Positions 1 through 13,447 are shown, counted from the stretch's first letter. The stretch is 64,000 bases of DNA from Clostridium sp. MSJ-8 (GCF_018918325.1 NZ_JAHLQH010000032.1:1-64000), one strand, 5' to 3'. Notes: generated from the sequence alone by a model not told the origin. A program made the numbers and translations.

Positions 1-117
1 AATAATAAATTATTCTATGATATTATGATTTTCTACAAAATTGTATATCACTAAAATCAAATAAAAATGTGATTATTTCTAAGAAGAAATTAAGAATACA
101 CAAAATTATTTACAGGC

Positions 118-1227
118 TCAATTTTCAGGATTAAGGCATTTTAACTCATCTAATACAAATAATCCGTCTTTTCTGATAAGAATATCATCAAAATATATTT
201 CTCCGCCACCATATTCAGGTCTTTGAATTAAAACTAAATCCCAGTGGATGGCAGAAGCATTTCCATTATAAGCATCATCATAACAACTACCTGGTGTAAA
301 GTGTATAGAACCACATATTTTTTCATCGAAAAGTATGTCTTTCATAGGTTTTAATACATAAGGATTAACACCAATAGCAAATTCACCTACATATCTTGCA
401 CCTTCATCTGTATCAAATATATCGTTGATTCTCTTAGTATCATTTGATGTTGCATTTATAATTTTTCCGTCTTTAAAGGTAAGAGAGACATTTTCATGTA
501 CAAAACCTTCGTATAATGAAGGCGTGTTATATGTTATAGTTCCATTTATTGAATCTCTAACAGGTGCTGTATACACTTCTCCATCAGGAATATTCATTGC
601 TCCATCACATTTGATAGCTGGTATATCCTTTATTGAAAATGTTAAGTCGGTTCCTTCAGCTACAAGACGTACTTTATCTGTTTTATTCATAAGATCTACT
701 AGGCTGTCCATAGCATTCGACATTTTAGAATAGTCTAAGTTACATACATCAAAATAGAAATCCTCAAAAGAATCAGTACTCATATTAGCAGCTTGAGCCA
801 TTGAATAGTTAGGGTATCTTAAGATAACCCATCTTGTTTTTGGTACTCTTATATCGCCATGAACCTTGTTCCAGAAATATTTATTATATATTGCTAATTT
901 TTCTGAAGGCACATCAGCTAGTTCTGATATATTGTTACTAGAACGAACTCCAATGTAACAATCTACATCATTCATTCTATCTGCTTCATATTTTGCCATC
1001 ATAGACATTTGATCTTCTGTACAACTCATAAGAAGAGCACGGTCTATTTCTTTATCTTTTAATGTTACTAGAGGTATAGCTTTTGCCTTATATGTTTCGT
1101 TTATTAATTCCTTAATAAGTGGTTTACATTCTCCTATACCTTCTATTAAAACTTTTTCTCCAGGTTGAACTTTACAAGAGTAGTTTATTAAATTATGTGC
1201 TAAAGTAGTATATCGTGGATCTTTCAT
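118..1227 (-). CDS. M29 family metallo-aminopeptidase (AmpS/PepS-like)
   Basis: A cytoplasmic, probably dimeric aminopeptidase that removes N-terminal residues from peptides using two metal ions. The 369-residue length is close to the 370-410 usual for family M29. The C-terminal half carries the expected metal ligands in order: Glu in GEVYTAP, Glu in GEFAIGVNP, His in SIHFTPG, a Tyr in the following loop, and His/Asp in AIHWDLV. The start is an ATG preceded by GGAGGTG on the minus strand. The gene is divergent from the propeller gene at 1354 and appears monocistronic. Family assignment rests on the ligand pattern; the exact substrate preference cannot be read from sequence. Confidence 0.9.
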   Translation of the reverse strand: MKDPRYTTLAHNLINYSCKVQPGEKVLIEGIGECKPLIKELINETYKAKAIPLVTLKDKEIDRALLMSCTEDQMSMMAKYEADRMNDVDCYIGVRSSNNISELADVPSEKLAIYNKYFWNKVHGDIRVPKTRWVILRYPNYSMAQAANMSTDSFEDFYFDVCNLDYSKMSNAMDSLVDLMNKTDKVRLVAEGTDLTFSIKDIPAIKCDGAMNIPDGEVYTAPVRDSINGTITYNTPSLYEGFVHENVSLTFKDGKIINATSNDTKRINDIFDTDEGARYVGEFAIGVNPYVLKPMKDILFDEKICGSIHFTPGSCYDDAYNGNASAIHWDLVLIQRPEYGGGEIYFDDILIRKDGLFVLDELKCLNPEN

Positions 1228-1353
1228 AAAATAAATACACCTCCAATTATTTATATATTAATTTATAAATAGTATAACACTAATAATGTACATATTTAAT
1301 ACATATTTTAATTATAGAAAAATATAAATAGATTAATAGGGGGGGAGTTTTGG

Positions 1354-2529
1354 TTGAGAAAAGTAATAAGGTTTGCTTCTATTTTTTTTCTTATAATTGT
1401 TGCTTCAATTTTAATATTTAGTTTTTCAGATAAGTATAAGATTGGAGTTATAAAAAATAATATTGAGTGTACAGTTATTGCAAAGTGCAATGATGATGCA
1501 AGAGCTATTGATGTTATAGATAATAGTATCTATGTAGCATATCCACATAGCGTTAAAGTAATATCACAAGATGGTAGGGTAAAAAAGTTATTTGATGTAG
1601 ATGAGAATATAGATGATATAGTCTGTTTATCAGATAGAATATATGTAATAAGTGATAGTAGTATATATGAATATAATAATTCTAAGGTTAATGTATTATT
1701 GAGTAATATACCAAGTGGAAATAATGATATAAAACATAAAATTTTAGTGTGTGGAGACAAAATTTTATTTACAGTACCTGCCAAAACTAATTCTGGAGTA
1801 TATGATGATAATAGTCTAGAGAAAATAGCTACATTTGAAGATGAAGCAATAGGAACAGCAAGTGTATATTCTGTAAATGTAGGTACAAGGAAAATTGAAT
1901 TATATGCAATGGGGATAAGAGGAATAAAGGGAATAGATATAAGTAGTGAAGGTAAAATATATGCAATATTTTCGGGGATGAATAATAAAGGCGTTAGACC
2001 TGTATGTAATGATACTGATTATATATATGAAATAAAAGAAAAAAAGAATTATGGCTGGCCTAATTATAGTGGAGGAGATCAAATAGATTCATCTAGATTT
2101 GCAAGAGATAAACTTATAGAATTTATAGGAGAACATAAAGTAATTGATATGGATAAACCTGTTTTTGTAGCTAACTCTTTAGGTGAATTAGAAGAACTTG
2201 GAGTGTATAAATGGAATAAAATATTACCTAAAGATTCAATAATATATGTAAATACATTGAAAAATGAAATAGAAGCTATAGTTAATAAAAAATATAAGAT
2301 TAGTTTATTACGATTGATAGATAAAAGTAATATAAAAGATATAACTGTTAAGGAGGATAAAATAATATTATTAGATAGTGGGGCAAATGCCATTTATAGC
2401 ATTAATTCAAAAAATGATTTTTCAAAAGGTAAGGTATCTATTGAGATTTTAGTATATTTATTTATTCTTGTTTTAGCAATAATTATGATTATAATGTTCA
2501 AGAAAAGAAAGGCAGATGAAAATGAATAA
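1354..2529 (+). CDS. Membrane-anchored beta-propeller protein, glucose/sorbosone dehydrogenase-like
   Basis: A 391-residue protein with an N-terminal hydrophobic segment (about residues 5-24), a long beta-rich region and a second hydrophobic segment near residues 360-382 followed by a KKRK tail. The middle holds GIRGIKGIDIS and, about 45 residues on, KKNYGWPNYSGGD. These match the G-x-R-N-x-x-G and NYGWP signatures of the soluble quinoprotein glucose dehydrogenase / sorbosone dehydrogenase propeller family. I see no clear set of PQQ- and Ca-binding residues, so catalysis is unproven and a binding or sensing role is possible. The start is TTG at 1354 behind a run of G (GGGGGGGAG); no better ATG exists nearby. 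It overlaps the next gene and looks like the first gene of a three-gene operon. Confidence 0.6.
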   Translation: MRKVIRFASIFFLIIVASILIFSFSDKYKIGVIKNNIECTVIAKCNDDARAIDVIDNSIYVAYPHSVKVISQDGRVKKLFDVDENIDDIVCLSDRIYVISDSSIYEYNNSKVNVLLSNIPSGNNDIKHKILVCGDKILFTVPAKTNSGVYDDNSLEKIATFEDEAIGTASVYSVNVGTRKIELYAMGIRGIKGIDISSEGKIYAIFSGMNNKGVRPVCNDTDYIYEIKEKKNYGWPNYSGGDQIDSSRFARDKLIEFIGEHKVIDMDKPVFVANSLGELEELGVYKWNKILPKDSIIYVNTLKNEIEAIVNKKYKISLLRLIDKSNIKDITVKEDKIILLDSGANAIYSINSKNDFSKGKVSIEILVYLFILVLAIIMIIMFKKRKADENE

Positions 2530-3022
2530 AACATTAGTTGTTAATATGAGTTATTTTAATCTAAATGGTGATATTTTAGATATTTCATGTGATGAGTATG
2601 GAATTATATATAATCTATCAAAAGATGTGCTAGATGAGATATCTTTAGATTATGTAGATGAAAATAATAAAAAGTTATTGTATGATAGAAAATATGATGC
2701 CTGTACGTTCTTTTTTAATATAAGTAAGATATTTAGTAATAGAAAAAGGAAAAAAATGATAAAAGAAGTATCACAATATATAAAAAAAGAAGGTCATATA
2801 TATTTATGGGATGTAAATAAAGATATTAGGGAAAATGTGAATAGTAAGATTGAAATAATTCTACCTAATGGAAATGTTAAAACAGGGATTTTAAAAAATA
2901 ATAATCCTTTTATTAAGTGCGGTTATGATGAGATAATAGATATTGTAAAACAATATTATATAATCGAAGAAACAAGAGTGTGGGAAAATATGTTTTTTAT
3001 AAAAGGAAGAAAAGAAAATTAA
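2522..3022 (+). CDS. Degenerate class I methyltransferase-like protein
   Basis: A small protein (about 166 residues) with the outline of a Rossmann methyltransferase. It has a motif-I-like strand and turn (LNGDILDISCDEYGIIYNL), a motif-IV-like D-x-C-TFFFNISKIF, and a post-IV helix-strand (EVSQYIKKEGHIYLWDV) resembling the KpGG-x-hhhhD segment. The glycine-rich GxGxG loop is missing, so SAM binding is doubtful. ATG at 2522 is chosen over ATG at 2516 because it sits 9 bases from AAAGG. It overlaps the end of the propeller gene and lies 34 bases before a B12 radical SAM gene, so the three are probably co-transcribed. Function is unknown. Confidence 0.55.
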   Translation: MNKTLVVNMSYFNLNGDILDISCDEYGIIYNLSKDVLDEISLDYVDENNKKLLYDRKYDACTFFFNISKIFSNRKRKKMIKEVSQYIKKEGHIYLWDVNKDIRENVNSKIEIILPNGNVKTGILKNNNPFIKCGYDEIIDIVKQYYIIEETRVWENMFFIKGRKEN

Positions 3023-3056
3023 ATAAACATGTATAGTAAAGGAGTAGCATAAGAAC

Positions 3057-4715
3057 ATGAAAGTATTATTAGTAGCGTTAAATTCAAAGTATATTCATAG
3101 CAATTTGGCAGTAAGATATTTGAGAGCATTTACAAAGGATATGGATTATGAAGGAAAAATAAGAGAATTTTCTATAAATGATAGAGAAGAGAGAATATTA
3201 AAGGAAATAATATATGAAAAACCAGACGTGGTTGCATTTTCTACATATATATGGAATGTAACTATGGTAACTGAATTAGCATCTCTTATAAAAAAAGTAA
3301 ATAAAAATATAGAAATAGTATATGGTGGGCCTGAAGTATCTTATGATAGTAGGGAATTTCTAGAAGAAAATGTAGGTGAATATGTTATAGAAGGAGAAGG
3401 AGAAAAAACATATAGAGATTTTATTGAATATAAATTAGGAAAAATTGAATTAAAAGATGTAAAAGGGTTACACTATAAAAAAGATGGTATTGTATATTCT
3501 AATGCTAGAAGAATGCCTATGGACATGAATGAAATTGTGTTTCCTTATGAAGAAGATGAAGATTTGAGTAATAAAATAGTCTATTATGAGTCTAGTAGAG
3601 GATGTCCATTTAATTGTATATATTGTTTATCTTCAACAACACATGGGGTTAGATTTTTAGATATAGAACGAGTGAAGAGAGAATTGCAGTATTTTATAGA
3701 TAAGAAGGTTAGGCTAGTTAAGTTTGTAGATAGAACTTTTAATTGTAATCACAAGCACACTATGGCTATATGGCAATTCTTGATTAATGCTGATACTGAT
3801 ACAGAATTTCATTTTGAAGTTTCGGCTGATATTCTTAAGGACTCTGAGATAGAGTTACTTAAAACAGCACCTAAGGGGAGGTTTAGATTAGAAGTTGGAG
3901 TACAAACAACTAACAATGAGATTCTTAGAAACATTAATAGATTTGTAAACTTCGAAGATATAAAGGAGAAAGTTGAAGAGCTTCAAGAACTTAAGAATAT
4001 AACTCAACATTTAGATTTAATAGCTGGCCTTCCAGGTGAGGATATGGAGTCGTTTATTAAGTCATTTAATGATGTGCATGAGATAATGCCTGAAGAAATT
4101 CAATTAGGTTTCTTGAAATTATTAAAAGGATCAGCTATGAGAGAAGAAAGCTCAAAATACAACATGGAATATTCTGACAAACCACCTTATGAAATATTAA
4201 CAACAAGTAAACTTTCGTATTTTGAAATTCAAAGACTAAAAAAAGTAGAGGAAATGGTCGATAAATATTACAACAGTAAAAAATTTGATAATATACTAGG
4301 TTTCTTCTATAGAAAGTTTGACACACCGTTTGATTTTTACGATAAGCTTGGAGACTTTTTTGAGCAAAAAGGTTATTTTGATAAAAACATTGGTAATTCA
4401 CAATACTATAAAGTATTCTTAGATTTTAATGTGGAGATGCTAGAAGGTGAAGAGGACTATTTAGTAGATATAATTAGATATGATTATCTTAGATTTAATA
4501 AAAAAAGAGGAATGCCTGAATTCTTAAAGGTGAATATTGATAGAGATATAGAACAAAAAATAAAAGAATACTATAAAGGTATATACTCATTTAAAGATTA
4601 TATTATAGAATTTTTTTCAATAGATATGGATACATATGTCTCTACAGGAGATGTTTATAAGCGAGATAATTACTACTTGGTAAATAATAATAATGAAATG
4701 ATAAAAATATATTAA
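3057..4715 (+). CDS. B12-binding domain radical SAM protein (DUF4080-type)
   Basis: A 552-residue protein with an N-terminal cobalamin-binding-like Rossmann domain (residues 1-135; VVAFSTYIWN, VYGGPEVSY) followed by a radical SAM barrel. The 4Fe-4S motif C183-PFN-C187-IY-C190 (SSRGCPFNCIYC) is intact, and the barrel shows VKFVDRTFN, LEVGVQTTN and LDLIAGLPGED as in the MiaB/BchE-like group. The extra C-terminal region (about 380-552) fits the DUF4080 family common in clostridia. Members of this superfamily do radical methylations, rearrangements or ring closures; the substrate here is unknown. It ends the operon begun at 1354. ATG start with an upstream AAAGGAG. Confidence 0.85.
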   Translation: MKVLLVALNSKYIHSNLAVRYLRAFTKDMDYEGKIREFSINDREERILKEIIYEKPDVVAFSTYIWNVTMVTELASLIKKVNKNIEIVYGGPEVSYDSREFLEENVGEYVIEGEGEKTYRDFIEYKLGKIELKDVKGLHYKKDGIVYSNARRMPMDMNEIVFPYEEDEDLSNKIVYYESSRGCPFNCIYCLSSTTHGVRFLDIERVKRELQYFIDKKVRLVKFVDRTFNCNHKHTMAIWQFLINADTDTEFHFEVSADILKDSEIELLKTAPKGRFRLEVGVQTTNNEILRNINRFVNFEDIKEKVEELQELKNITQHLDLIAGLPGEDMESFIKSFNDVHEIMPEEIQLGFLKLLKGSAMREESSKYNMEYSDKPPYEILTTSKLSYFEIQRLKKVEEMVDKYYNSKKFDNILGFFYRKFDTPFDFYDKLGDFFEQKGYFDKNIGNSQYYKVFLDFNVEMLEGEEDYLVDIIRYDYLRFNKKRGMPEFLKVNIDRDIEQKIKEYYKGIYSFKDYIIEFFSIDMDTYVSTGDVYKRDNYYLVNNNNEMIKIY

Positions 4716-4742
4716 TTATCTTGAAACATGTATATAAAGTTA

Positions 4743-4770
4743 TTGAAAAAAAGTTGAGATAGTGTATAAT
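4743..4770 (+). promoter_or_regulatory. Probable sigma-A promoter of the V-ATPase operon
   Basis: TTGAAA (4743-4748), a 16-base spacer and TATAAT (4765-4770), about 95 bases before the first operon gene. It is the only good match in the gap. Confidence 0.6.
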
Positions 4771-4865
4771 TAAATAATATAAAGTAATTAATACTATATT
4801 AAATATTAATTCATATATTATTAATTATTATATAAGAAATCCTTATACGTAAAGGTGGTGAGATT

Positions 4866-5178
4866 TTGGCATTAGAAGCAATAAAAGAAATTAAAACTGC
4901 AGAAGCTCAAGCTGATGAAATTATTAAAAATGCTAATATTGAGGCTAAGACAATTGTTCAGAATGCAAAGAAAGAGGCTGATGAGCAATACATAGCAGCA
5001 ATAGAAAAAGCTAAAGAAAAATGTAAATCAATTTTAGACAGCAAGATTAAAGAAGGCGAAGAGATAGCTCAGCCTATATTAGAAAAAGGTGATGTTGATA
5101 CTAAAGGGATTTATGATTTATCTGATGCTAAAAAACAAGAAGCTGTAAAAATAGTGGTTGAGAGGATAGTGAAGATGA

Positions 5179-5192
<14 letters not shown>
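4866..5192 (+). CDS. ntpF: V-type ATPase peripheral stalk subunit (G/H, NtpF-like)
   Basis: A 108-residue, highly charged coiled coil (alanine/lysine/glutamate heptads such as AEAQADEIIKNANIEAKTIV) that pairs with subunit E to form the peripheral stalk of A/V-type ATPases. Subunit identity comes mostly from position: it is the first gene and is followed by I, K, E, C, G, A, B and D, the enterococcal ntp order. The start is TTG at 4866 with AAAGGTGG just upstream. Its last 14 bases overlap the subunit I start. Confidence 0.8.
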
Positions 5193-7624
<2,432 letters not shown>

Positions 7625-7650
7625 TATTTAGCGGATTGGAGTAGGTAGCT

Positions 7651-8250
7651 ATGGCAAATATAAGCACTCTAACTTCTAAGATCCTTAAGGATGCAGAAGA
7701 TAGAAAGGAAAGTATTTTACAAGCTGCTAATGCTGAAAAAGCAGAAATCCTTGAAAAGAAGTCAAAAGAAGCTAAGGTATTAGAAGCTGAAATGACTGAA
7801 AAGGCAGAAAGAGAAGCTCAAACTAGTAAAGAAAGAGTAATCTCAGGAGCTGAATTAAAATCAAGAAATAAAAAATTAGCAGCAAAGCAAGTAATAATAA
7901 ATGAAGTGTTTGAAAAAAGTGTTGATGCATTATGTGCATTAAATGCTGATGAATACACAGACTTTATAAAAAATACTATTGTAAATTTAGATATTGATGG
8001 TGATGAATCATTAGTACTAAATGAACAAGGAAAAAAATTATTAAATGATACTGTACTAAAAGAAATTAATGATGGTCTTGTATCAAAAGGAAAAAAAGGT
8101 GAAATAAAAATAGCTAACGAAGTTGGCAACTTCAAAGGTGGTTTCATACTAGAAAAAGGTGGAATAGAAATAAATAATACTTTTGAAGCATTAGTTTTAT
8201 CTTTAAGAGAAGAATTAGAATTTGAAGTAGCAAAAGTTTTATTTAATTAA
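7651..8250 (+). CDS. ntpE: V-type ATPase subunit E (peripheral stalk)
   Basis: A 199-residue stalk protein: an N-terminal helical, alanine/glutamate-rich half (to about residue 90) and a mixed alpha/beta C-terminal half ending in LSLREELEFEVAKVLFN, as in A/V-ATPase E subunits. The C-terminal GGFILEKGGIEINNTFEALV segment is typical of the family. It would pair with the small coiled-coil subunit of 4866-5192. ATG at 7651 lies 26 bases after ntpK with GGAGTAGGT upstream. Confidence 0.92.
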   Translation: MANISTLTSKILKDAEDRKESILQAANAEKAEILEKKSKEAKVLEAEMTEKAEREAQTSKERVISGAELKSRNKKLAAKQVIINEVFEKSVDALCALNADEYTDFIKNTIVNLDIDGDESLVLNEQGKKLLNDTVLKEINDGLVSKGKKGEIKIANEVGNFKGGFILEKGGIEINNTFEALVLSLREELEFEVAKVLFN

Positions 8251-8261
8251 GGAGGTTCATT

Positions 8262-9263
8262 ATGAAAGCAATGCAATTTACTCAAGTAATTCCAAGACTT
8301 AGAGTATTAGAGACTAGACTCCTTGATAAAGCTAAAATTGACAGAATGATAGATTCAGATTCTGCAGAAGCATCAATAAAAGTGCTACAAGAAACAGAGT
8401 ATGCCAACGTGATGTCAGAAGTTAAGAGAGCTGAGGATTATGAAATAATGCTTAGCTCAGAACTTAAGAGAATATATAATGAAATGTATTCTATGAGTCC
8501 ATCAAGAGCTTTAATAGACCTTATGGGAATAAAATATGATTATCACAACATAAAGGTAATAATAAAAGGAATGATTCTTGAAAAAGATTTTTCTGATTTA
8601 TTAATACCAGTTGGAGTAAATGATATAAACAAACTAAAGTATTCAATTGAGAATAATGAGTTATCAGGATTTGCTCCAATAATGAGAAAAGCAATAGAAG
8701 AAGCTATTGAAGATTATAATTCAAAGAAGGACCCTCAAAGAATAGACGTAATCTTAGACAAGTATATGTTTGAAGATATGAAGTTAATAGCTAAAGAAAT
8801 AGATGATAAATTCGCTGATAAATATGTTAGTTCATTAATAGATTTAACTAATGTAAAAACTTTACTTAGAGTAAAGAAACAAAACAAGAGCAGAGAATTT
8901 TTATTATCAGTAGTTATTGATGGAGGCTCTATTGATAAGGAAACATTAGCAGCATTGTTAACTGATTCAGTTGAAAACATTCCTGGAAAGTTAAGCTATA
9001 CAGATTATGTTGATGTTTTAAAGAATGGAGTAGAGGAATATTCTAAAAATGGTTCAGCAGGACTTTTAGAAAAGCTAATTGATAATTACATAATGGATAT
9101 GATGAAAGATGCGAAATTAATACCATTTGGAATAGAACCTGTCTTAGCATATATTTATGCAAAGGAAACAGAAATAAAAGTAATTAGAATTATAATGGTA
9201 GGCAAACTCAATAATATTGCTGGGGAAGTAATAAGAGAAAGGCTGCGTGATATATATGTATAA
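8262..9263 (+). CDS. ntpC: V-type ATPase subunit C (d-subunit homologue)
   Basis: A 333-residue, almost fully helical protein of the AC39/C family, which seats the central stalk on the rotor ring. Family-like stretches include the N-terminal [18 protein letters not shown], a central [18 protein letters not shown], and the C-terminal [22 protein letters not shown]. The start has a strong GGAGGT 7 bases ahead. The end overlaps the start of the next gene. Confidence 0.93.
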   Translation: MKAMQFTQVIPRLRVLETRLLDKAKIDRMIDSDSAEASIKVLQETEYANVMSEVKRAEDYEIMLSSELKRIYNEMYSMSPSRALIDLMGIKYDYHNIKVIIKGMILEKDFSDLLIPVGVNDINKLKYSIENNELSGFAPIMRKAIEEAIEDYNSKKDPQRIDVILDKYMFEDMKLIAKEIDDKFADKYVSSLIDLTNVKTLLRVKKQNKSREFLLSVVIDGGSIDKETLAALLTDSVENIPGKLSYTDYVDVLKNGVEEYSKNGSAGLLEKLIDNYIMDMMKDAKLIPFGIEPVLAYIYAKETEIKVIRIIMVGKLNNIAGEVIRERLRDIYV

Positions 9264-9567
9264 GAAAATAGGAGTAGTTGGTGATAAAGATTCAGTTTTA
9301 GCATTCAAAGCACTAGGAATAGATGTATTTCCAGTAGTAGAAAGCGATGAAGCAAGAAAAATTATCGACAAATTAGCTATGAACGATTATGCAGTTATCT
9401 TTGTAACAGAACAAGTTGCTCAAAATATAGAAGAAACTATTGAGAGATATAACAATAAAACACTTCCCGCTGTAATATTAATTCCTAGCAATCAAGGATC
9501 ATTAAATATAGGATTACAAAGAATTAGCGATAACGTAGAAAAAGCTGTAGGCGTTAATATTTTATAG
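9256..9567 (+). CDS. ntpG: V-type ATPase subunit F (NtpG)
   Basis: A small Rossmann-like subunit of the central stalk, about 103 residues. The start [22 protein letters not shown] is typical of the family (K-I-x-V-[IV]-G-D), as is the C-terminal [17 protein letters not shown] at 9256 gives the usual N-terminus, although an in-frame GTG at 9247 sits nearer the GAAAGG site; both remain possible. It overlaps ntpC by a few bases. Confidence 0.9.
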   Translation: MYKKIGVVGDKDSVLAFKALGIDVFPVVESDEARKIIDKLAMNDYAVIFVTEQVAQNIEETIERYNNKTLPAVILIPSNQGSLNIGLQRISDNVEKAVGVNIL

Positions 9568-9584
9568 GAAGGTAGGTTGGTAAG

Positions 9585-11363
9585 GTGAAGACCGGAAGAA
9601 TAATTAAAGTTTCAGGACCTTTAGTAGTTGCTGAAGGAATGGACGAAGCAAATACTTATGATGTTTGTAAGGTTGGAGAAAAAGGACTTATCGGTGAAAT
9701 TATAGAAATGAGAGGCGATAAGGCATCAATCCAAGTTTACGAAGAAACTGCAGGTATAGGACCTGGAGACCCAGTTGTTACAACTGGAGAACCACTAAGC
9801 GTTGAGTTAGGACCAGGACTAATAGAATCAATGTTTGATGGTATACAAAGACCACTAGATGAATTTTGGAAGGTAGCAAAATCTGACTTCCTTACAAAGG
9901 GTATATCAGTTCCATCATTAAACAGAGAAAAGAAATGGGCATTTAAAGCAACAGCTAAAGTTGGTGATGAAGTATCTGGTGGAGATGTTTTAGGAACAGT
10001 TCAAGAAACATCAGTTGTTGAACAAAAGATAATGGTTCCACCATATATGAAAGGTAAAGTAAAATCTATCCAAGAAGGTGAATTTACAGTAGTTGATACA
10101 ATTGCTGTTATTGAAACTGAAGATGGAGATAAAGAAGTTCAATTAATGCAAAAATGGCCAGTAAGAAAAGGTAGACCATATGCTGAAAAGCTTAATCCAA
10201 AAGCCCCTATGACAACTGGTCAAAGAGTTATAGATACTTTCTTCCCAGTAGCAAAGGGTGGAGCAGCAGCAGTTCCAGGACCATTCGGAGCTGGAAAAAC
10301 AGTTGTACAACACCAAATAGCTAAATGGGGAGATGCTGAAATAGTTGTATATGTTGGTTGTGGTGAACGTGGTAACGAAATGACAGACGTTCTTAACGAA
10401 TTCCCAGAACTAAAAGATCCAAAGACTGGTGAAAGCTTAATGAAGAGAACAGTTCTTATAGCTAACACTTCAAACATGCCAGTTGCAGCTAGAGAAGCTT
10501 CTATATATACAGGTATAACAATAGCTGAATACTTTAGAGATATGGGATATTCAGTATCTATTATGGCTGACTCTACATCAAGATGGGCAGAAGCATTAAG
10601 AGAAATGTCAGGTAGACTTGAAGAAATGCCTGGTGATGAAGGATATCCAGCATATTTAGGATCAAGACTTGCTGATTATTATGAAAGAGCTGGAAAGGTT
10701 GTATGTTTAGGAAATGGTAATAGAGAAGGAGCAATAACTGCTATAGGTGCGGTATCACCTCCAGGAGGAGATATTTCAGAACCAGTATCACAAGCAACTT
10801 TAAGAATTGTTAAGGTATTCTGGGGACTAGATGCTCAACTTGCTTATCAAAGACATTTCCCATCAATTAACTGGTTAAATTCATATTCTCTATACCAAAG
10901 TACAATAGATGCTTGGATGGATCAAAATGTTAAACCAGATTGGTCAGATTTAAGACAAGAATGTATGTCTTTATTACAAGATGAAGCAAACCTTCAAGAA
11001 ATCGTAAGATTAGTAGGTATAGATGCTTTATCAGAAAAAGATAGATTAAAATTAGAAGTAGCTAAGTCAATTAGAGAAGACTATTTACAACAAAATGGTT
11101 TCCACGAAATTGATACATATACTTCATTAGATAAGCAATATAAGATGCTAAAAGTTATTATTGGTTTCAAGAGAGAAGCTGAAAGAGCACTTGATAATGG
11201 TGTTTATTTATCAGAAGTTTTAGCATTAGAAGACATCAGAGATAGAATTGCTAGAAGTAAATATGTAAAAGAAGATGAATTAGAAAAGATCGATCAAACA
11301 GCTGAAGATCTTAAGAAAGCTATCGACGACTTAATAAACAAAGGAGGGGTACAAGATGCTTAA
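9585..11363 (+). CDS. ntpA: V-type ATPase catalytic subunit A
   Basis: The ATP-hydrolysing subunit, 592 residues. The P-loop GPFGAGKT is near residues 232-239, followed by the catalytic Glu in GCGERGNEM and Walker B around [16 protein letters not shown]. The extra A-subunit insertion (about residues 110-200) that separates it from F-type beta is present. The start is GTG at 9585 behind GGAAGG and GGTTGG; no ATG fits the usual N-terminus ([18 protein letters not shown]). The last 8 bases overlap ntpB. Confidence 0.97.
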   Translation: MKTGRIIKVSGPLVVAEGMDEANTYDVCKVGEKGLIGEIIEMRGDKASIQVYEETAGIGPGDPVVTTGEPLSVELGPGLIESMFDGIQRPLDEFWKVAKSDFLTKGISVPSLNREKKWAFKATAKVGDEVSGGDVLGTVQETSVVEQKIMVPPYMKGKVKSIQEGEFTVVDTIAVIETEDGDKEVQLMQKWPVRKGRPYAEKLNPKAPMTTGQRVIDTFFPVAKGGAAAVPGPFGAGKTVVQHQIAKWGDAEIVVYVGCGERGNEMTDVLNEFPELKDPKTGESLMKRTVLIANTSNMPVAAREASIYTGITIAEYFRDMGYSVSIMADSTSRWAEALREMSGRLEEMPGDEGYPAYLGSRLADYYERAGKVVCLGNGNREGAITAIGAVSPPGGDISEPVSQATLRIVKVFWGLDAQLAYQRHFPSINWLNSYSLYQSTIDAWMDQNVKPDWSDLRQECMSLLQDEANLQEIVRLVGIDALSEKDRLKLEVAKSIREDYLQQNGFHEIDTYTSLDKQYKMLKVIIGFKREAERALDNGVYLSEVLALEDIRDRIARSKYVKEDELEKIDQTAEDLKKAIDDLINKGGVQDA

Positions 11364-12735
11364 GGAATATAAAACAGTTACAGAAGTTGTTGGCCCTTTG
11401 ATGGTTGTTGAAGGCGTTGAAGGTGTTAAATACGATGAATTAGTAGACATCGAGTTACAAACTGGAGAAAAGAGAAAAGGTAAAGTACTAGAAGTTAGTG
11501 GTTCAAAGGCCATGGTACAAATCTTCGAAGGTTCTTCAGGAATTAACTTAAAGGGAACAAAAGCAAAATTTTTAGGAAGACCACTTGAAATAGGATGTTC
11601 AGAAGACATGCTAGGAAGAGTATTTACAGGAATGGGTGTTCCAAAAGATGGTGGTCCAGCTATCATTCCAGAGGAAAGAAGAGATATAAATGGTGAAGCA
11701 ATTAACCCAGTAGCTAGAGATTTCCCTTCAGAATTTATTCAAACAGGAATATCAGCTATTGATGGACTTAACACTTTAGTTAGAGGACAAAAGTTACCAG
11801 TTTTCTCTGCTTCTGGTTTACCACACAAGGAATTAGCAGCACAGATAGCAAGACAAGCGAGAGTTCTTAACAATGATTCAAAATTCGCTATAGTTTTTGC
11901 AGCTATAGGTATTACATTCGAAGAAGCTCAATTCTTCATAGATGAATTTGAATCAACAGGAGCTATTGATAGATCAGTTCTATTTATGAACTTAGCATCT
12001 GACCCAGCTATCGAAAGAATTAGTACTCCAAGAATGGCATTAACTACTGCTGAATATTTAGCATACGAAAAGGGAATGCAAGTACTAGTTATAATGACAG
12101 ATATAACAAATTATGCAGAAGCATTAAGAGAAATTTCTGCAGCGAGAAAGGAAGTTCCTGGTAGAAGAGGTTATCCAGGTTATTTATACACTGACCTTTC
12201 AACATTATATGAGAGAGCAGGTAGAATAAGAGGTAAAGAAGGTTCCATTACACAAATTCCAATACTTACAATGCCTGAAGAAGATAAGACTCACCCAATC
12301 CCAGACTTAACTGGATATATCACAGAAGGTCAAATAATTCTTTCAAGAGAATTATATAAAAAGGGTATAGAGCCACCAATAGATGTTTTACCATCATTAT
12401 CAAGATTAAAAGATAAAGGTATTGGTAAGGGAAAAACAAGAGAAGATCATGCTGATACAATGAACCAATTATTCTCAGCATATGCACAAGGTAAGCAAGC
12501 AAAAGAATTATCTGCTATCCTTGGAGAATCAGCATTATCTGATACAGATAAAAAGCTAGCTAAGTTCGCAGAAGCTTTTGAAGAGGAATATGTTTCTCAA
12601 GGATTTAACACAAATAGAACAATAGAAGAAACTCTTAACTTAGGATGGAAGTTATTAAAGATGCTTCCTAGAACAGAACTTAAGAGAATCAGAGATGAAT
12701 ACCTTGAAAAATATATGCCAAGAGAGGATGCGTAG
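11356..12735 (+). CDS. ntpB: V-type ATPase non-catalytic subunit B
   Basis: A 459-residue subunit that alternates with A in the head. It keeps the B-family fold but has no functional P-loop: the equivalent position reads [14 protein letters not shown], as expected for B. The family motif [30 protein letters not shown] (in two parts) and [13 protein letters not shown] are present. The start ATG overlaps ntpA, with AGGAGGGG 6-8 bases ahead, which favours coupled, equal production of A and B. Confidence 0.97.
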   Translation: MLKEYKTVTEVVGPLMVVEGVEGVKYDELVDIELQTGEKRKGKVLEVSGSKAMVQIFEGSSGINLKGTKAKFLGRPLEIGCSEDMLGRVFTGMGVPKDGGPAIIPEERRDINGEAINPVARDFPSEFIQTGISAIDGLNTLVRGQKLPVFSASGLPHKELAAQIARQARVLNNDSKFAIVFAAIGITFEEAQFFIDEFESTGAIDRSVLFMNLASDPAIERISTPRMALTTAEYLAYEKGMQVLVIMTDITNYAEALREISAARKEVPGRRGYPGYLYTDLSTLYERAGRIRGKEGSITQIPILTMPEEDKTHPIPDLTGYITEGQIILSRELYKKGIEPPIDVLPSLSRLKDKGIGKGKTREDHADTMNQLFSAYAQGKQAKELSAILGESALSDTDKKLAKFAEAFEEEYVSQGFNTNRTIEETLNLGWKLLKMLPRTELKRIRDEYLEKYMPREDA

Positions 12736-12738
12736 CAT

Positions 12739-13380
12739 ATGGCAAAGCTTAATGTTAATCCTACCAGAATGGAACTTAGCAGACTTAAGAAAAGACTGTC
12801 TACCTCTACAAGAAGTCACAAGCTGTTAAAAGATAAGCAAGATGAGTTAATGAGACAATTCATTAATTTAGTTAAATATAATAATACATTAAGAAAAGAA
12901 GTTGAAGGACAACTAGAAGGATCTCTAAAGGACTTCGTTATGGCAAGAGCTGTAATGAGTTCTGAGTTTCTAGAAGAAGCTATAGCTTACCCAAAGGAAC
13001 ATATATCAGTTGATGTTGGAGAGAAAAACGTTATGAGTGTTTCTGTTCCAGTAATGAATTTCAAGAGGGAGCTAGAAGGTGATGAAGGTAGTATATATCC
13101 TTATGGATTTGCTAACACTTCAGCAGATTTAGATGATGCTATAGCAAAATTATATGGAATTCTACCTAAGCTACTAGAATTAGCAGAAGTAGAAAAATCA
13201 TGCCAACTTATGGCTGATGAAATAGAAAAGACTAGAAGAAGAGTTAATGCTCTTGAATATATGACAATACCACAATTAGAAGAAACTATAAAATATATTC
13301 GTATGAAGCTTGATGAAAATGAAAGATCAGCAACTACACGTCTAATGAAGGTTAAGTCAATGATAGAACAAAGAGGTTAA
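12739..13380 (+). CDS. ntpD: V-type ATPase central rotor shaft subunit D
   Basis: A 213-residue, mostly coiled-coil shaft subunit. The N-terminus ([32 protein letters not shown]) and C-terminus ([28 protein letters not shown]) are typical of the family. It starts 4 bases after ntpB and is the last gene before a strong terminator, so the operon ends here. No NtpJ-type K+ transporter follows. Confidence 0.95.
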   Translation: MAKLNVNPTRMELSRLKKRLSTSTRSHKLLKDKQDELMRQFINLVKYNNTLRKEVEGQLEGSLKDFVMARAVMSSEFLEEAIAYPKEHISVDVGEKNVMSVSVPVMNFKRELEGDEGSIYPYGFANTSADLDDAIAKLYGILPKLLELAEVEKSCQLMADEIEKTRRRVNALEYMTIPQLEETIKYIRMKLDENERSATTRLMKVKSMIEQRG

Positions 13381-13391
13381 TTTCTGGATGT

Positions 13392-13444
13392 AAAAGCGTA
13401 TTTTCACAGTTAAACTTTAACTGTGAAGATGCGCTTTTTAACTT
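13392..13444 (+). terminator. Terminator of the V-ATPase operon
   Basis: A long hairpin: AAAAGCG pairs with CGCTTTT at the base, and TTCACAGTTAAA pairs with TTTAACTGTGAA above it. A T-rich tail follows. It sits 11 bases after the ntpD stop. Confidence 0.9.
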
Positions 13445-13447
13445 TTC

